From Sphagnum magellanicum (Eukaryota; Streptophyta; Sphagnopsida; Sphagnales; Sphagnaceae), in the NCBI GenBank assembly GCA_021904315.1, contig CM038920.1, forward strand, positions 9,920,001-9,984,000: DNA of 64,000 nucleotides. The letters are read 5' to 3'. A program made the translations under genes and the position numbers. Below are positions 43,520 to 57,144 of this stretch, one piece after another (position 1 is the first letter of the stretch; every line of letters begins with the position of its first letter). The notes under the pieces were generated by a model. The model was not told the origin of the DNA. It saw only the letters and a list, made by a program, of their open reading frames with translations, and searched no databases.

Positions 43520-44025
43520 AGCCACAAGGAGATTTAGCCATGTTTGGCTATAGACCAGTTATGCAAGTAGAAATTTATTAAATTTTTTAAATATCCTGGC
43601 TATTTGCTTCAACAATGTGTAGAAATATGATGATTTTTTAGATTTTTTTTTTTCAATGTTTGCAGGTGTTTTGTTTACAAAAAGGGGAATATTTGACAGA
43701 ATATTATTTTTGAAAAAAATCAACAAATGGCAAAAACTCAGCACAAAAACAAAATGCTGGCTGGAATCTTTGAGGAGAATTTTTTAATTTAATTTCAAAA
43801 CGGAAAAATATAAAGTCTTTCAGGTTTCCTAGGAGGCAAATTTCAAATTCTGTTAAGTTTTTAAATAAAGATTCTATATTGAGTTTTAATAGGCAACCAA
43901 AAATATAGAAGGAATTGTTAAAATATTTTCTTTCATCTTTTGTTTATAGTTAGATTTGGCTAATTCATCTTATCCATGATTGCCACTTTAGCAACATCAC
44001 AAAATTGAAAAGAAAAAAAAAAAAA
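43520..44025. repeat. Dispersed AT-rich repeat, copy 2
   Basis: The left part (about 43530-43570) matches 16285-16325. The right part (about 43845-44020) matches 105-240. The three sites may be pieces of one dispersed family, of which this is the longest copy. No coding capacity. Confidence 0.5.
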
Positions 44026-45480
44026 CACTGGAGCCTACAACCTACTATAGAAATTTGGTGACATTTTCTTCTCCCCCAAAATTTGGCAAATTTATCCTTT
44101 TCCCATTAAAAAATCCTTTGCATAGTCAAATTCAAAAAATTCAAGTCACAAAATTTAGCCAGAAAACAATTTCCCAACCTTTTTTGCTATTCAATACTGA
44201 TTCCAAGTTCCAACCCCATCTTAATATACTACCCACCACCTATGTACTTAGTTATGTATAAACCTCAAGTAGGGATGAAGTGGCATAAGGTAAAGATTTC
44301 TAGGGGATTTTATACAAACTTGCCAATGACTTGAGGCTAGAGGTTTATGGGCCAGGCTACATTGGGACAAGTTGTGGACCTTGGGTGTGTGGACAACCTT
44401 ACCTAAGGACAAGTAGACTTAAGGCCACCTAGCATGTCTCTTGGAGGTCATTTTCTTTCTAAAATATTCCAATTCTCAATCTTTACCTAGGTTAGTAATT
44501 TCAAATTTGACAATCATGAACTATGGGCAAGCCTTAACACAAGTTTCGCCTTTTTGTGGGGTTATCCAAAGGGATGTGCATAGACTCCTTCTAAGCATCA
44601 CTACCAGTAGTAACTTTTTTTAACTCCTTTTTTTACCTATCATTACTATTTAGGTCTAGGAAAAGGTTTGGACTTCCTCAAATGTTTGGGAGAGTAGTGG
44701 AATGATGGGTTACTAGGCCCTTGCCATTTTGTCAATGTCCCTTGCTATCTCCCTCACGACCCATGTTAGTTTTTTTTGGTGTCCCCCGACATCTCCCTAG
44801 CATCCCCCACCATTTCCTTGGTGTTAACCTTGTGTTTCTAGCTTCTCCCATCATTTCCTCAACAATGTTGTCATGGTCCTTCGCCATGTGCCAGCTTGAC
44901 CTAGCACCTCATGCCATTTTTCCTCCCTTAATCTAGTGTTGTCAAACCTCCCCAACCTTGTTGTCCCCACAATCCCTTATTTAACATTAAAATTTAGGGT
45001 GGCTTCTACTAGGTGCATACACCTTGGGCTCACCCTAACAAGCTTGCTAAGGGCTTGGTTACCAATGTTTGGTGGATATTAGAAAAAAAAAACCAATCAT
45101 TTAAAAACTAACTTTTATATGTGTGTGTGTGTGTACCCTATCATGGTATTAATGAATAGTAGGCCTAGGGTTTTATGCTTGGTGAATGGGATTTAGAATC
45201 TAATATTTAGGATAATATGTAAGGTGTTCAAAAAATAGGTTTTAGGGTTTGAAGGTGAAGGTGGCACCGCAAAATTATTGTTTGCAAGGCAACTTCTTTT
45301 TCATGACTCTTTCCTTCGCTCCTTGAATATAAACATGTTCATTTATTTTCCTTGCCACTTTTCATTTTCTTTGTGCTTTGTGTTTTCTGTGTTTGCAAAT
45401 CTGTGGAGAAACATTGGTTTGTGATTTGCATTTTTTTCTTTTTGCTTAATTATTTTTTCCCTCCAATAATTGTGATTGGC
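44026..45480. other. No recognisable gene
   Basis: Includes a CT-rich stretch at 44700-44960 with repeated 'ccttgccat' and 'tctcccta' words and a (TG)n run near 45118-45134. No frame with a known motif. Confidence 0.3.
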
Positions 45481-45810
45481 ACATTTACTTGTTACTACTT
45501 GGAGGTCTCTTGCTACTACTTACTTGGTGTTTCATTATTGTTGTTCATTATTATTTAAAAGCATCACATTGTTGCTTGAAGGCACATGCTTGCTACTTGC
45601 TCTTGTTGCTTGATATTGTTTTTCCTAACACCTTGTTGTTATTGGTCGTTTTTGCTATTCTTCAACATTTTGTTGTTTTTTTGCTTCTTAGCATCTCATT
45701 GTTCACTTTTATCGCTCCCTGGCATATCACTAATCATTTTTGCTACTCCTTGGCACCTTACTACTCCTTTTTGTTCCTCCTCGATACCTTGTTATTGTTC
45801 GTTTAAATTG
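45481..45810. repeat. Degenerate short tandem repeats (~45-50 bp)
   Basis: Words such as 'tgctac', 'ttgttgttca', 'cttggcacctt' and 'gcatctcattgttc' recur at roughly 45-50-bp spacing. Open frames here are T-rich and compositional, not genes. Confidence 0.45.
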
Positions 45811-46479
45811 TTGTTGTTCATTACTAAACAATGACACATTAACATGCAACACATGAAAACATGTGCCTTGTTGACTGATTGTTATTTGTCAATGTCTTTT
45901 TGTTGTTTGTTTTTGGTTTTATTCCTCTTCAATTTGGTATTCTACCCCCTTGCTTTGTGTGGGTGTCAAAGGAGCTTAAAGTTTTTTTTCCTTCAGATTT
46001 AAGCTTTTTCAAGTTTTTTTCAAGTTCAAGTTTTTTCTTTTCCTTTGTTTGTTTTTTTGTTTGTGTTTGTTTTGGTTTTGTATCTATTTTTTGTTGAGTT
46101 TTTTTTGTTGCATATGTTTTGCATGTTGATCACTTCTTTGTTGTTTATTGTGTGCAAGGTTTAACTTTCTTACATTTTGTTAATGTTTTCATACATGTTA
46201 TATTTTGCACATTGAATCATTTTTGTATGAAAAAAAGAGGAGAGAAACGTGAATTATTTTGGTAAACTATAGAATTTCTTTTGATTTCTCCACCATCTTG
46301 TGTAATTTTCTTGTGGAAAATGATGCAATCCAATGAAAATGAGAATTATGAAAATGAAATTAATCTCAATGGCATAATTATGGAAGAAATTATGAAAGGA
46401 TTAGAAAATAATTTAAGTCTCCCAAAAAAAAATAACATAGTAGAAGGAAATGCAAAAGAGAAAACATATGCATGACATT

Positions 46480-47785
46480 AGGAGAAATCTTGTCATTTGC
46501 AACCATTCCTTGTGCGACTATGAGTGACTAAATGTTGCTTATGACTACGAATGTTTCCCTATGTGACTATGGATTTTGGTCTCCCTTTCAACTAATTGCA
46601 ACTATGACCTATTTCATCTTTCCAATAGATTGAATTTTAATGATGTTTTTGTATGTTTTACAACATCATATATTATACGTTTAGTTGCACATGCAACCAA
46701 AATAATCACATTATAGTTGCATAAGGTACTATGCTACCTAGTAACTACACGTATAAACCATATAATAGTACATATGTACCTATATGTATATACCTATCTA
46801 TTACCTACCTAACCTACCTACTTACTTCCTACCTACCTACTTAGCTATTTATTAGGTACCTACATACATTTACCCCTACATACCCACTAGCTATCTAATA
46901 GGCTATTTGATTATAAATAAATATTTAGATGTTATTTAAATAGATACCTAGTAAGAATTATGCTACCTAGTAAGTAGGTTATGTAATTATATGTGTTAAA
47001 GAATAGTTGGAACTAAGCTACAACTACAACTTTATCCCATATTGTTTGTCTTCCCCTTCAAGTTTACAACTATATAACTAGGTTGGTTTGGTGTAACAAA
47101 CACATTCAATTTTTTCAATTGTCATATGGGAGGAACTAATCACATAGGTTCCACCCAAAAGGCTAAATTTAAAATAAAATAGGATTTTGTTGTAAAAGTT
47201 TTAAACCTAGACCTAAGTACCTACCTACCTAGGCTAGACATATGGCTAGGTGGCCTAAGCTTAGCCTAGGTGCCACATGGCCTATTGTAAATGGCCCAAC
47301 CCAAAATTAGGTTAAGTACCTTGGGCACATAGTTAAGCTAGGAAGCCTAACCTAGGCTTAGCCTAAGTGCCATGTGGCCTATCATAAGTGGTCTGACCTT
47401 AAAGTAACCATAAATGATTATAGGGCAATCTTAAGTTGCTACGTGGCACAATCTAAATTCTTTAATCAAATGGTTGAAAAAAAACATAAATATTTCTTTG
47501 GCAAAATATTTTGAAAAATCCAAATGATGCCAAGTGTCACATTCTTAGGCTACCATGTGTTAACATATTGGTGTGCATTGTAATTGCAAATGTAGTTGCA
47601 TGAACTCATCCTTGGATACATGTAAAAAAGCACCATACTCATATTCTACGAAAAAAATACTTCATCCATCATTCACAACTAATGGCATTGGCAACTTCTC
47701 ATTTGTTACTAGATTAATTTATAGTCGCAAATGTTGGTTGTGATTAAAATTTAATCACAAAAAACGCTTTTTCTATTAGTTTAAA
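46480..47785. repeat. Transposon-like repeat with internal TACC/CCTA arrays, copy 1
   Basis: The ends carry 'gactatgagtgac' and 'tagtcgcaaatgttggttgtg' words, and the interior has TACC/CCTA tetramer arrays (46780-46870, 47210-47290). The right end at 47785 abuts the hAT coding remnant. Similar composition and words occur at 48117-49200 and 63010-63660, suggesting one repeat family. Confidence 0.45.
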
Positions 47786-48116
47786 TTGCATGTTTAAAGG
47801 AAAGTATGGAGAAGGGCATAACAAAAATGTAATATGTTGGGCCTTCTATTACGTTAATGATTGGAAAGACTTTGAAAGGGAGAATCTTCAAATCATGAAA
47901 TGCATCTTTCGTTACAAGTTTTGTGAATGCACTTAATTCAACCACTAAAGAAAATCTAATAACATATTATAAAACCTATAAAATAATTGTTTTGAAAAAA
48001 CATGTGAATGCAACCCATGCCCTTATTGGAAAAACAATTGAGGAGGAAGTCAATAATTTAATGAAAGGAAGTGTCCAAAGACAACCAAGGAAAAAGAGGC
48101 CTAATGTGTTTAGTAA

Positions 48117-49200
48117 TGCACACTACAACGAATCTACATATATTAATGATTGATTTTTTTTAGTTGTAAATGACTTTTTTCAATCATAAATGTCACATAT
48201 GATCGTTATAGTGTTTAGTCACCTTGGACAAGTTGTATAAAATTTTAGTGGTAAAAGACATGATGTGACACCTAGTTGAAATAATAGTTGCATCAAAGTG
48301 TGACTAACACCAACTTTTCATCAAACCAACTTGACGTGGTCATTTACAGTTGGTTTTTTACCACCACATGGCCTACCTAGGCACCTAGGTCTTAAACAAC
48401 CTAACTTAGAAGCTTAGGGGGTTAGTTTAGCCTAAAGGCCTAAAGGATAGCCTAGGTTAAGGAAGCTAGTTGGGCACATCAAGTAAGTTACAAGTGAGGA
48501 TTTAAACCCTCCAACCTTCACACTAAAAGTCCAAGCCCTGAACCATTGCACCAATTTTTCAACAAGTGATAATTTTTGTCATTGCATCATTATGAACATT
48601 TTTTCTTATCTTACCTATGTGGCCTAACCTACCTACTTAAATTATCTAATTACCTTATACTACCTTAGTTTATTCTAGGTTACTTTTAGGTGACCTTAAG
48701 TTTTAGTTCAATTATTCTAAGCTAGCCTATTCTATGATATTTTAAACTTTTCTACCCTAGTCTATTCCAAATTATTTAACCCTAGTCTATTATAGGTTAC
48801 TTTTACCTATTTTAAGCTATTCCACCTTAAGTTATTTTTGACTATTTTAAGTTAGTGTTGATTATTTTAAGTCATTCCACCCTAAGTTATTTTCAACTAT
48901 TCTAAATTATTGTATTTTAAAGTTAATTTAAGCTAATTTACCTTTGACTATTCTTGTTTATTTTAACAAAGGTCACACCCTGCTTACATACCTACTTATG
49001 TGGGTTGGACACCTACTTAATTACTTACATGGGTACCAAGTAGGTAGGTAGGTATCTACATATGTACTTACATAACAACATACAACCCTAACACCTAATA
49101 CATATGTAGGTAGGTTGGTACCTCCCCACATGGGTACTAAGTTTTGTAGGTTGATAAGTACATAGGTTGGTACCTTTCTACATAGGTGGCATCACAACAT
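48117..49200. mobile_element. CACTA-ended repeat with CCTA/TAGG arrays inserted in the hAT gene, copy 2
   Basis: It begins 'cactacaacgaatc' exactly where the hAT reading stops making sense. It then holds 'ttagtcaccttggacaa', which recurs near 63090, and tetramer arrays around 48360-48410 and 49010-49190. The right end is not resolved. The CACTA superfamily is suggested by the terminus only. Confidence 0.4.
48492..48556 (-). repeat. tRNA-like sequence (tRNA-derived SINE head?)
   Basis: On the minus strand 'gtgcaatggttcagggcttgg' resembles an A box and 'gagggtttaaatcctc' resembles a B box with a T-arm-like stem, about 35 bp apart. A full cloverleaf does not form well. A relic of a tRNA-derived SINE is the best guess. 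Confidence 0.35.
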
Positions 49201-50610
49201 AACATTATAAACATGTGTATGAATGACTTATTTTAGTCATAGTAATCAAGGTTTGGAATTGACTTAAACAACAAATTTGCCATATGTAGCTCAAATTTGA
49301 ATACCATGACAATTGCCACGACATCTACTGTGAGGTGTGAAGTTTTATGTTTAAATGAAGGCTTTCAAGGTACTTATTTTGACCATGCTTTCTTTAGAAC
49401 ATGTCAATATACTACAACTGATGAAAAAGCTTTTAAAATTTTCATATTTGTTTCAATCAAGTTTGCATAATTAGATTTGTAGAAATGTATAATTTGGCTT
49501 TAAAAATAGGAAAGGCAAATAGGAATGGAACAAGGCTTGTTTAATTTCTAATTTTTGCTACAAAAAACTAAATATGCTTATGAAAACAAAATAGATTTTT
49601 AATCTTTTATTACTTCAAATTATTTTGCTTAAGTTTTTTTGAATTGCACTAATTGGAAATACTAATATTGTTTGTATAATTTGATTATAGGTTTGCAAGA
49701 AAAATATTATGTTTCAAAAGGCTCTACAATTTAAGGATGTTATTATCCTTTGTTTTAATAGACAAAATATTGTCACAATCAATTAGAGAGGGCCACTTCT
49801 TCTTACTTGGCACATTTCTAAAATAATTATGGATTGAATTATTTTTCTCTAATTGTGAATGTTTATGTTTTGAATTAATTTAATGGCCATTGATTAATAT
49901 CTAATGCATTATAATCTACCATAATTATGTGCTAAAAATTCAAGGAAAAAGTTACAAATTCAATAACTCAAATCAATTTGATTTAGGTGATTCTAAGGTT
50001 GTTCATGAACTGGCTTTGCTTGCTTCCAACATTACAAGGGATGTGTGTGATGTTTTGGAATCTTTTCTTTCTTTTCAAGGAATATATGAGGAAAAAAAAG
50101 TTCACAACATGTTGTCTATGATGTTAGACCTTAGGGTTAAAAACTTTCTTTAATATTATTTTTTATTGGGCATGAATAAAATGTGATTATTGTTGAGGAA
50201 TATGATGAGACCTTATATTGTATGATTTTGAAGTGTTATCATCATTTATATCTAATGGGAGAATCTAAAGTTGTAAATGTAGAGCAAGCAATTGAAGAAG
50301 ATTGCAACTTAAATATTTTAAAACAAATTATTAACACAAGTGAACCAATAAAAAAAATTGTCATTAAATACTTGCTATTCCCAATCCTACCAAATGGATT
50401 GCAAAGAAATTAAATGTCCTCTTCAATGGTGTGGTAAGGATGAAATCATGTTTCTTACAATTGATCTTCTAACTTACCAAATCTTAAACATTGTAAAATC
50501 AAAAATTGAAACCATGAGGATTATAATAGTGAAATACCAATAAATATATATGGTTTGAAATTTGACAAAGAACTCACACCACCTTAAAGAATTGCCCAAC
50601 CATTTTAGGT

Positions 50611-50611
<1 letters not shown>

Positions 50612-50641
<30 letters not shown>
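50612..50641. repeat. 30-bp homopolymer C run
   Basis: Thirty consecutive C bases, followed by 'ttctccc'. Long C tracts can form i-motifs, with G4 on the other strand, and are also prone to assembly length error. Confidence 0.9.
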
Positions 50642-50649
50642 TTCTCCCT

Positions 50650-53050
50650 AGGATTGCAAAGTTCATTTGGTTTTACATTTTGACTAATGGTTTCTTTTTT
50701 TTTTAAATAAAAATTTGATGTTGTGTCAATAATGAACACCTTTAAAAGGAATAAAACATAAATGATGACATGTTTAAAAAAAAATTTAAGTGCTCCAAAA
50801 AATGCTAAGGTAGAGCCACCCATCATCAAACACATACCTATCATTGAAAAAATTCCAATATTTTTTTCATTCTTTAATCAAATTGAATGATTTTTTGTGT
50901 CACTGGATTGCAAGTTGGAAGGCTATAAATGTTCTTTGAGAATTAGAAATAAAGGAGTAACAAAAAAAACATAGGAAAAAAATGAATGTAGTTTGTTTCA
51001 AAAACTTTGAAAAGATAGCTTTAGACCCCTTTCTAGTTCTAGGCCAATATCTTCTTCATTTTTAATTTGTTTTGAATTATTCCAAACTTGATGGGTGCAA
51101 TTACTAAGGTTTCACAAAACTTCTTTATATTTTAAATTAGGCAAAGATGTAACGATCAAAAAAATTTAATTCAAAATCCTAATTTGTTTTAATTCACCCA
51201 TCACCAAACACTAGTTTCCCTTCACATCAAACACCCCATATCTTCCCCATTCCTTTATCAAATTTCACAATCTTTGTGATGTCAGAAATGCTAAGTGGAG
51301 TACTATGAATGTTTTTTCAACTTCAGAAGCAAAGGAACAATGTGTGAGGATTTGATTTACTTTGAGTTTTTAAATGTTTGCCATTGGCCTATCTACCCTA
51401 CCAAATTCAAATTTTATATGAAAAATGTGCTGAAAAAAATTTAGTTTTTTTTTGACATGGAAAATTTGATGAACTTTCTTGCAAAAAAATGGCTTTAGTG
51501 AACTAGCACCCACCAACACACCATGCATTAAATGCCTATTATAATTCAATTGTGGATGAACCTCAACTAAGTTAATATTTGGTTTCACTTTGGTAACCAA
51601 TTTAGGTTTCATATATAGGTAGATGGGTAACAAAATAGATAACTATTAAGTAAGTATATGGTTTATACATAGGTAAGGGCTTTTTAAACTACCTACCTAT
51701 TGACAACCTGCTTGTGGGTTGTTAATAGGGTGAAAATCCTTTAAGGTGTACCATAGGACGAAAAGGGCCTTATTGTTACTATAGTCCTTTTTTATCTTAT
51801 GTTTTGATCCCAATAAAAAATAATGAGTCAAAAGTTGTCAAAATTTTCAAAAGGATTATATTTTAGACCATTACAATTTTAAATTTCATCATAATCATCC
51901 ATACATGTATCTTTACATGTTTAAAAAGGACGAGGTAAAAAAACAAAAAAAGGTGACACTGTGACAAGATTTTGGTACACCTTAAAGAATTTGGACCTAA
52001 TAGGTAGGTAAGAAAAAATCAATTGAACTAATCACCATGGTTAGCTAAGGAACTAGAACCCAACAAAAAATTATTTCCTGACCACTTACCATTCATACTT
52101 CATAGTGCATTGGTGGGTGCTAGTTCATTATGGCCGAAAAAAAACAAGGAATGTGTGACAAATATTGTTAATTTTTTTCATTGGTTTGAAGTTTTGCACA
52201 AAAAGAAAAGGTTGTTGCTCAACAAATGTAAATGTGAAGTGTTATTGTGACTTGAAGACTATTCACTAGGTGTTAAGTATTAGAATTATCATAAAGTAAC
52301 ATTGTCTTTAGCCCCAAAATCCTTTTTAAAAATTATATCCGCAAAGTAAGGAAACCTTATAAAATCTAAAGCCCATTTTATACTAGGAATTAGGGTTAAA
52401 AACACTTGAGGCCAATTATAAAGCCCTTGGGCTGATTTCAACTTTTGCACCAATAAAAATGTTTAATTTGAATTGAACATTGGCCTTGATTCCTAGTGTA
52501 AAATGAGCCTCAATATGAATATGAAATGTTGAAACTTAACATTTAATGCTTAAGGTTTGACAATAATTATAGTAATTGTATATGTAGGAATAATGAAAGT
52601 AGTAACAATGAAACACTCGGGAAAAAAAAAAACAAGATGAAATTTAGTTTACCACCAACATTGATGGTTTTCTGAGTTTCAACCTTTGTTGAATGCTAAT
52701 GTACATTTTTGCAAGTTTTAAAAAAATCTCACCCCATGTATGATCAAACATAAGGTTCTAGTGCTATGTTTTTGTTATTTTATGAATAACTCTATTATGA
52801 GTTCTTTTTTTGGGAAATAGCCTACATGGAACAATTTTTATTTTAAGTGTTGTTGGGTTAACCTTGCCATAGAAAAAAAGTACAATGATGAAACCTTGCC
52901 AAAATTTATTAAATTAAAGCATTCAACAGAAGGGGAGAACAAGGAACAAAAGGAAAGGACCCATGACTAGGCTAGAAAACATAAACCTTCACCTAGGGGG
53001 GCAAGGAAGAGGAGTGGGAAAAAGTTGTGTACCCCACCCACCCCTTACCC
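50650..53050. other. No recognisable gene
   Basis: AT-rich. A minus-strand 87-codon frame at 51370-51633 has no motif. Scattered 'tacctacc' words occur near 51630-51710. Confidence 0.3.
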
Positions 53051-53059
53051 TGACAATCA

Positions 53060-56000
53060 TAAGAAGCATGTTAGAAACGGAGAGGGCATGTACATTAGAA
53101 ATAACGCCTATCCTATCCTTTCTTGAAATAGATGTAGCCCGTGCTTGCTATAATGCCACTTACACCCTGTGCCTTAAAATGCACACAAAATTGAAAGAGT
53201 AGGGCCTTCAAAGCCCTTTGCAGCCCATGCCATGTTAGCATAATAATGAAAAAAATTGTTGATTTATTAATGTAAACACCCAAATATGTCAATGGCCAGA
53301 GGGAGAAACAAGTTTGCAAGGCATTGATTTTGATATTAAAGTCCTTTCTTTGCCTAAGCTACCAATGTTGCACCCACCCTGTAAGATAATGTAATGTGCG
53401 AAACCAAGGCCACTCGAATGGGGTCAGTAATGACGACATCGGCCAACATGTGAATGCCATCAACTAAAAGCATAATATTGATTCGATGATGTGAGGACTA
53501 GAAGGTTTGGAGGCAAAAAAACATGGGTGTATTCGCACACAACATGGAAACCAACATCTTTTGTGAAGGATGCAAAGGCATCCTACACAAAATCATGGGA
53601 CTGCGTCCTCTCCCCACCATGAACGCAACAAAGAAGGTGATCATGAATCCCCACATGTGGCGTTCAAAGGTTGGCCACAAATGCACTGTGACAGCACAAG
53701 GGCCAACAAATGGGGAAAGGCCAACTTAGTGCGCATCATAGAGGAAATAATGTTTAAGGCCAAATGGAAAAAAAAAGGATGACTAGGTGGGCAAACAACC
53801 ATGCTCTTGCTCTTGGCCTTGTGCAAGACTTTAAAATGCACAACGTGACTTTGAAGGCAAGTCAAAAATGATGCTTGAAAAGGAATGGTTGTGTAATATC
53901 TTTAAAATGTTTTCTTGAAATCGATTTAAACCCCTCTTTGTTAGTTGTTCAAAGCAAGGAACGCACAATGTTGCGATTATAAGAAAAATATCATGTGCCA
54001 ACCTCAAGTGGGCTTAAAATGAGAGCGAACATGAATTATTCGCCCTTATCGCCTTAAAAAAAAACAAATGAAAATCTACCAAGGATTTTGAAGTGATGAT
54101 AAATAAGAATTTTGCTCTTAAAATGAACTACCAACACAATAACCATAGATGAAATGAGGCCAACCCCTCAAGAAGAAATGGGAAGAGAAATTTGTTGACA
54201 CACTAGGGAAGTTTAGGGACACTTTGAAGAACTTGGGCTTGAGAGCTTCCCCAAAATTCCCATAAGGGCCGAATCAAAAGCCGCAAATTGATGGGTCCAA
54301 GCATGATTAGGGTACTACATGTGAACCCTAAGGACTCATTCCAAGGACTCCCAAATTCACTTTTTCTTCACTTTTCCCATGATTTGTTTTACATTTCACC
54401 TTTTTTTTTCATGTCAAATGAAATAATTTTGTTTGAAATTTATATAGGCCTTTAAATTATCTATTTTTTTCACTTATGGAAGTGAAAATAATAAAATTTG
54501 TCCAATGTGAGCCATGTTTTATCAATGGCCAAAAATTTCCAAAATTTTGATTTTTTGAAACTTTTTACATTATAATAGGGCATTTGGTTTTTGTCACATT
54601 CATACATTTTATACACATTAGTACATGGGGTGTTTGTAATAAAAATCTTGGGCCAAAAAAAAATGTTTAGACATTCCTTATGAATTCTTGAACTTTTTTT
54701 TTTCTTATGAGAGAAAGTCGTAGATTTTTTTTAAAAACTTGGTAAGAATCCTTAGACTTATTCAATTTGACATTTTATGCATAAAATAATACCAAGTTGT
54801 AATGAATCTATCTACGAATAAAATCAAACTTTCAATATGAATGTGTCATGAAGTTTCAACAACATGTTTAAATGAGGGGGTTTAGTGAATATAAAATGAG
54901 ACAATCCTTTTGGGTACCCCAACCATGTTTTGACCTTGATGTCAAAAATCCAAATGGGGGGGGGGAGGAATGTAACAAAAAGGAAGGCCTTTGGATGAAA
55001 CATTGAAAAAGGGTACCAACAATAACCTAAACATCCCCCAACCTTGAGAACACCTCGACATGCCAAACATCTTTAAAAAGGAAAAGGAGAAAGAAGTGGA
55101 ACCAAAAGGTACATTTAAAACCTTGACGCCATTTAGAGGGTAGTTGAAATCGAAAGGAAGGGAAAACCCAAGAGGGAGGCTTGAAAGGGACCAAGTTGAG
55201 CACTTATGGGGCTAAACTGTTAGCACCATGAATGCAAATTAGGAGAAAAAATGATAAAAAACAAAGGAGATGATAAAAACAAGGCCAAGGATGTGGGTGT
55301 CATTAACTAAAGAGAGAAAGAAACAGGAGGGAAAAACTCTAGAGGAGCAACACAAAGCATGATTTAAGTGGGCAAGAACAAAGAAAGGCATGATGAATAG
55401 ATCACCTAGTGCACGCCAATAAACAAAAGGAAGACAGACAAATTTTCTGAAGGGGATTGATGATTAAAAAATAAAGGAAACTTTAAGGGAAAAAAAGAAT
55501 GAACAAAAGGGAAAAACTATGATAATTAGCTTCCTCCCATTTGAAGTTCCTAGAAAATGGCCTTACACAAAATGGAGTTGAAAGCATTTGTGATGATCAT
55601 TTGAAGTACCACCCAATTAGGGTGGTTGTCTAGAGTAGCCCATATATCATTAATCACAGTCTCACACCCGCCTTTTAACAACCACATTGAATTGATGTGG
55701 TGATAAGTGCAAAGAAAATGCATCACAAAACTAAAGACATAATACCCTATTCACAAACCAATAAAATGCCTCGCCCATTGCTATTAATTGAACACCACCT
55801 AAGGGTTTGGCCAAAGCCAAAAACCTGATGGCACCTAGAACCTGAGCAACAAACCTTAGGATATGGCTTGCGACCACATGGGAACCTAGTTGGTAGAGTT
55901 GGACGAAACCACTAAGCAATGAATCTTTTATGTCGGAAGAATTTTGAAAATGTTCAAAGACCATGCTTGAAGGACCCCCTTGTTAACAAATGGGACAAAC

Positions 56001-56970
56001 GCATGAAAATTGACTTAAAAGAATCAAGAAAAAGTTTGAGGTTTGCATTTGACTAAAAATCCATCACTAAATCCAAGAAAGGGGAATATGAGCTTAAAAA
56101 ATGTAAAGCTTGCAACATGTTAATAGTCTCAAAAGAGGCTAAAGTTGGGGCAAATTTTTTTGTAATGTGTGCAAACTCCCCTACATGTCCACATGTTAAA
56201 CTTTACCTAAGCCAACCAATGGGGGGAAGGACAGGCACATAATCTAAAAAGGGCATGGTCACTTAAGGAGCTTGGTTTGTAAATAGTGTTGTCGTAAGTG
56301 TTGTGCCTTCAGAAAATGCTTTGCTTGAAGTTCCTCCCAATCACCTAAAAGGAATTGTTGAAAACACATCTTAGTTTCCCAATGCCTAATTGATCCACCC
56401 CTAGGGGAAGGGTGCAACAACATTGTGGAAACAAAAGGAATAAATGACAAGTGGTTATGTCAAATGGATTTCACACAAGGCAATTAAAGGGGGGACAAAA
56501 AACTAATTACACCTTTTGTCACAAAGCAAAAGGGATGTGTGAATATGAAGCTAAGGAAGACCTAAATGAAAGGTGCCAAGGGTCTTTCAAAACCAAAACC
56601 CAAGCCCATGCAATTGGAGGCGAAGAGGAGACTAGGTGGGAAGCTAGAGGCACCACCTACAAGAAGAATATAGAAAGTTTGATAGTGGCTTTTGGTGACA
56701 CACCATGTTTCGCTATGAAAATAACCCATGTTTAAAACAAGTGATGTCACATTGGACCCCACCCTAGCCCACAAGGGACGATGAAAAAACAATCATGCAA
56801 CGAACATAAAAAACCACACCATGACCATAAAAGCGAAGAAGCCCTAAAACATAAAAAACCACATTATGATCATAAGAGGGAGGAGGCCCTAAAGTTGAAA
56901 GAAAAATTGTAAGAGGAATGAAAAAAAAACCCAACATTAGGAGGGGGCAAAACCCCTTCAACAAAAGGAA
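53060..56970 (-). pseudogene. Decayed non-LTR-like reverse transcriptase gene
   Basis: Minus-strand translation gives ordered pieces that I associate with a plant RT family that lacks LTRs. They include 'LQAKHFLKAQHLRQHYLQTK' near 56290-56350, 'ALAKPLGGVQLIAMGEAFYW' near 55770, and 'SLVNDTHILGLV' near 55280-55320 at the place of the catalytic [AY]xDD ('ADDTHI' in relatives, so one Asp is lost). A 'KCSTWS' block and 'PPPIWIFDI' near 54970 follow. A cysteine-rich C-terminal part 'SQCICGQPLNATCG' lies near 53660-53700. A conserved tail with 'LTWHGLQRALKA' lies near 53200-53250. Many stops and shifts occur. The RT identity is moderate; the exact family is uncertain and endonuclease motifs were not seen. 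Confidence 0.5.
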
Positions 56971-57144
56971 AAATCAAAGTAGGAGGGGGGAGAGGAAATA
57001 GACACCATTCAAGAAAAAACAAAGTAGCCTAAAATAAAAAGGTGTCTTGCACTTAAAAAAGTAGCCTAGACCCCAGATAAAAAATTAATCTAGAAAAAAA
57101 AAAGCAACCCGCCCCACAAAGGGACAGCTTGGACCCTTAAAAAG

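Larger units (their letters stand above)
47820..50545 (+). pseudogene. hAT transposase with BED-type zinc finger, split by an insertion
   Basis: The N-terminal part (47860-48115) shows a BED-finger pattern, with 'CIFRYKFCE' followed by 'LKKHVNATH' in a neighbouring frame, then 'KGSVQRQPRKKRPN'. The C-terminal part (49930-50540) reads 'LLASNITRDVCDVLESFLSF', 'KKVHNMLSMMLDLRVKNFL', 'VEEYDETLYCMILKCYHHLY' and 'IKCPLQWCGKDEIMF'. It ends with 'YQILNIVKSKIETMRII', the hAT dimerisation region (family pattern P-x-Q-W-W and S-x-x-x-E-R). The parts are separated by a repeat element at 48117-49200 that starts with a CACTA-like terminus. Several stops and frame changes make it a pseudogene. Confidence 0.68.

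Noticed and set aside
45352-46097. Hydrophobic frames as small membrane proteins
   Set aside because: The DNA is T-rich with degenerate tandem repeats, so runs of F and L are compositional.
48492-48556. Functional tRNA gene
   Set aside because: A and B box-like words are present, but the acceptor and anticodon stems do not pair well.
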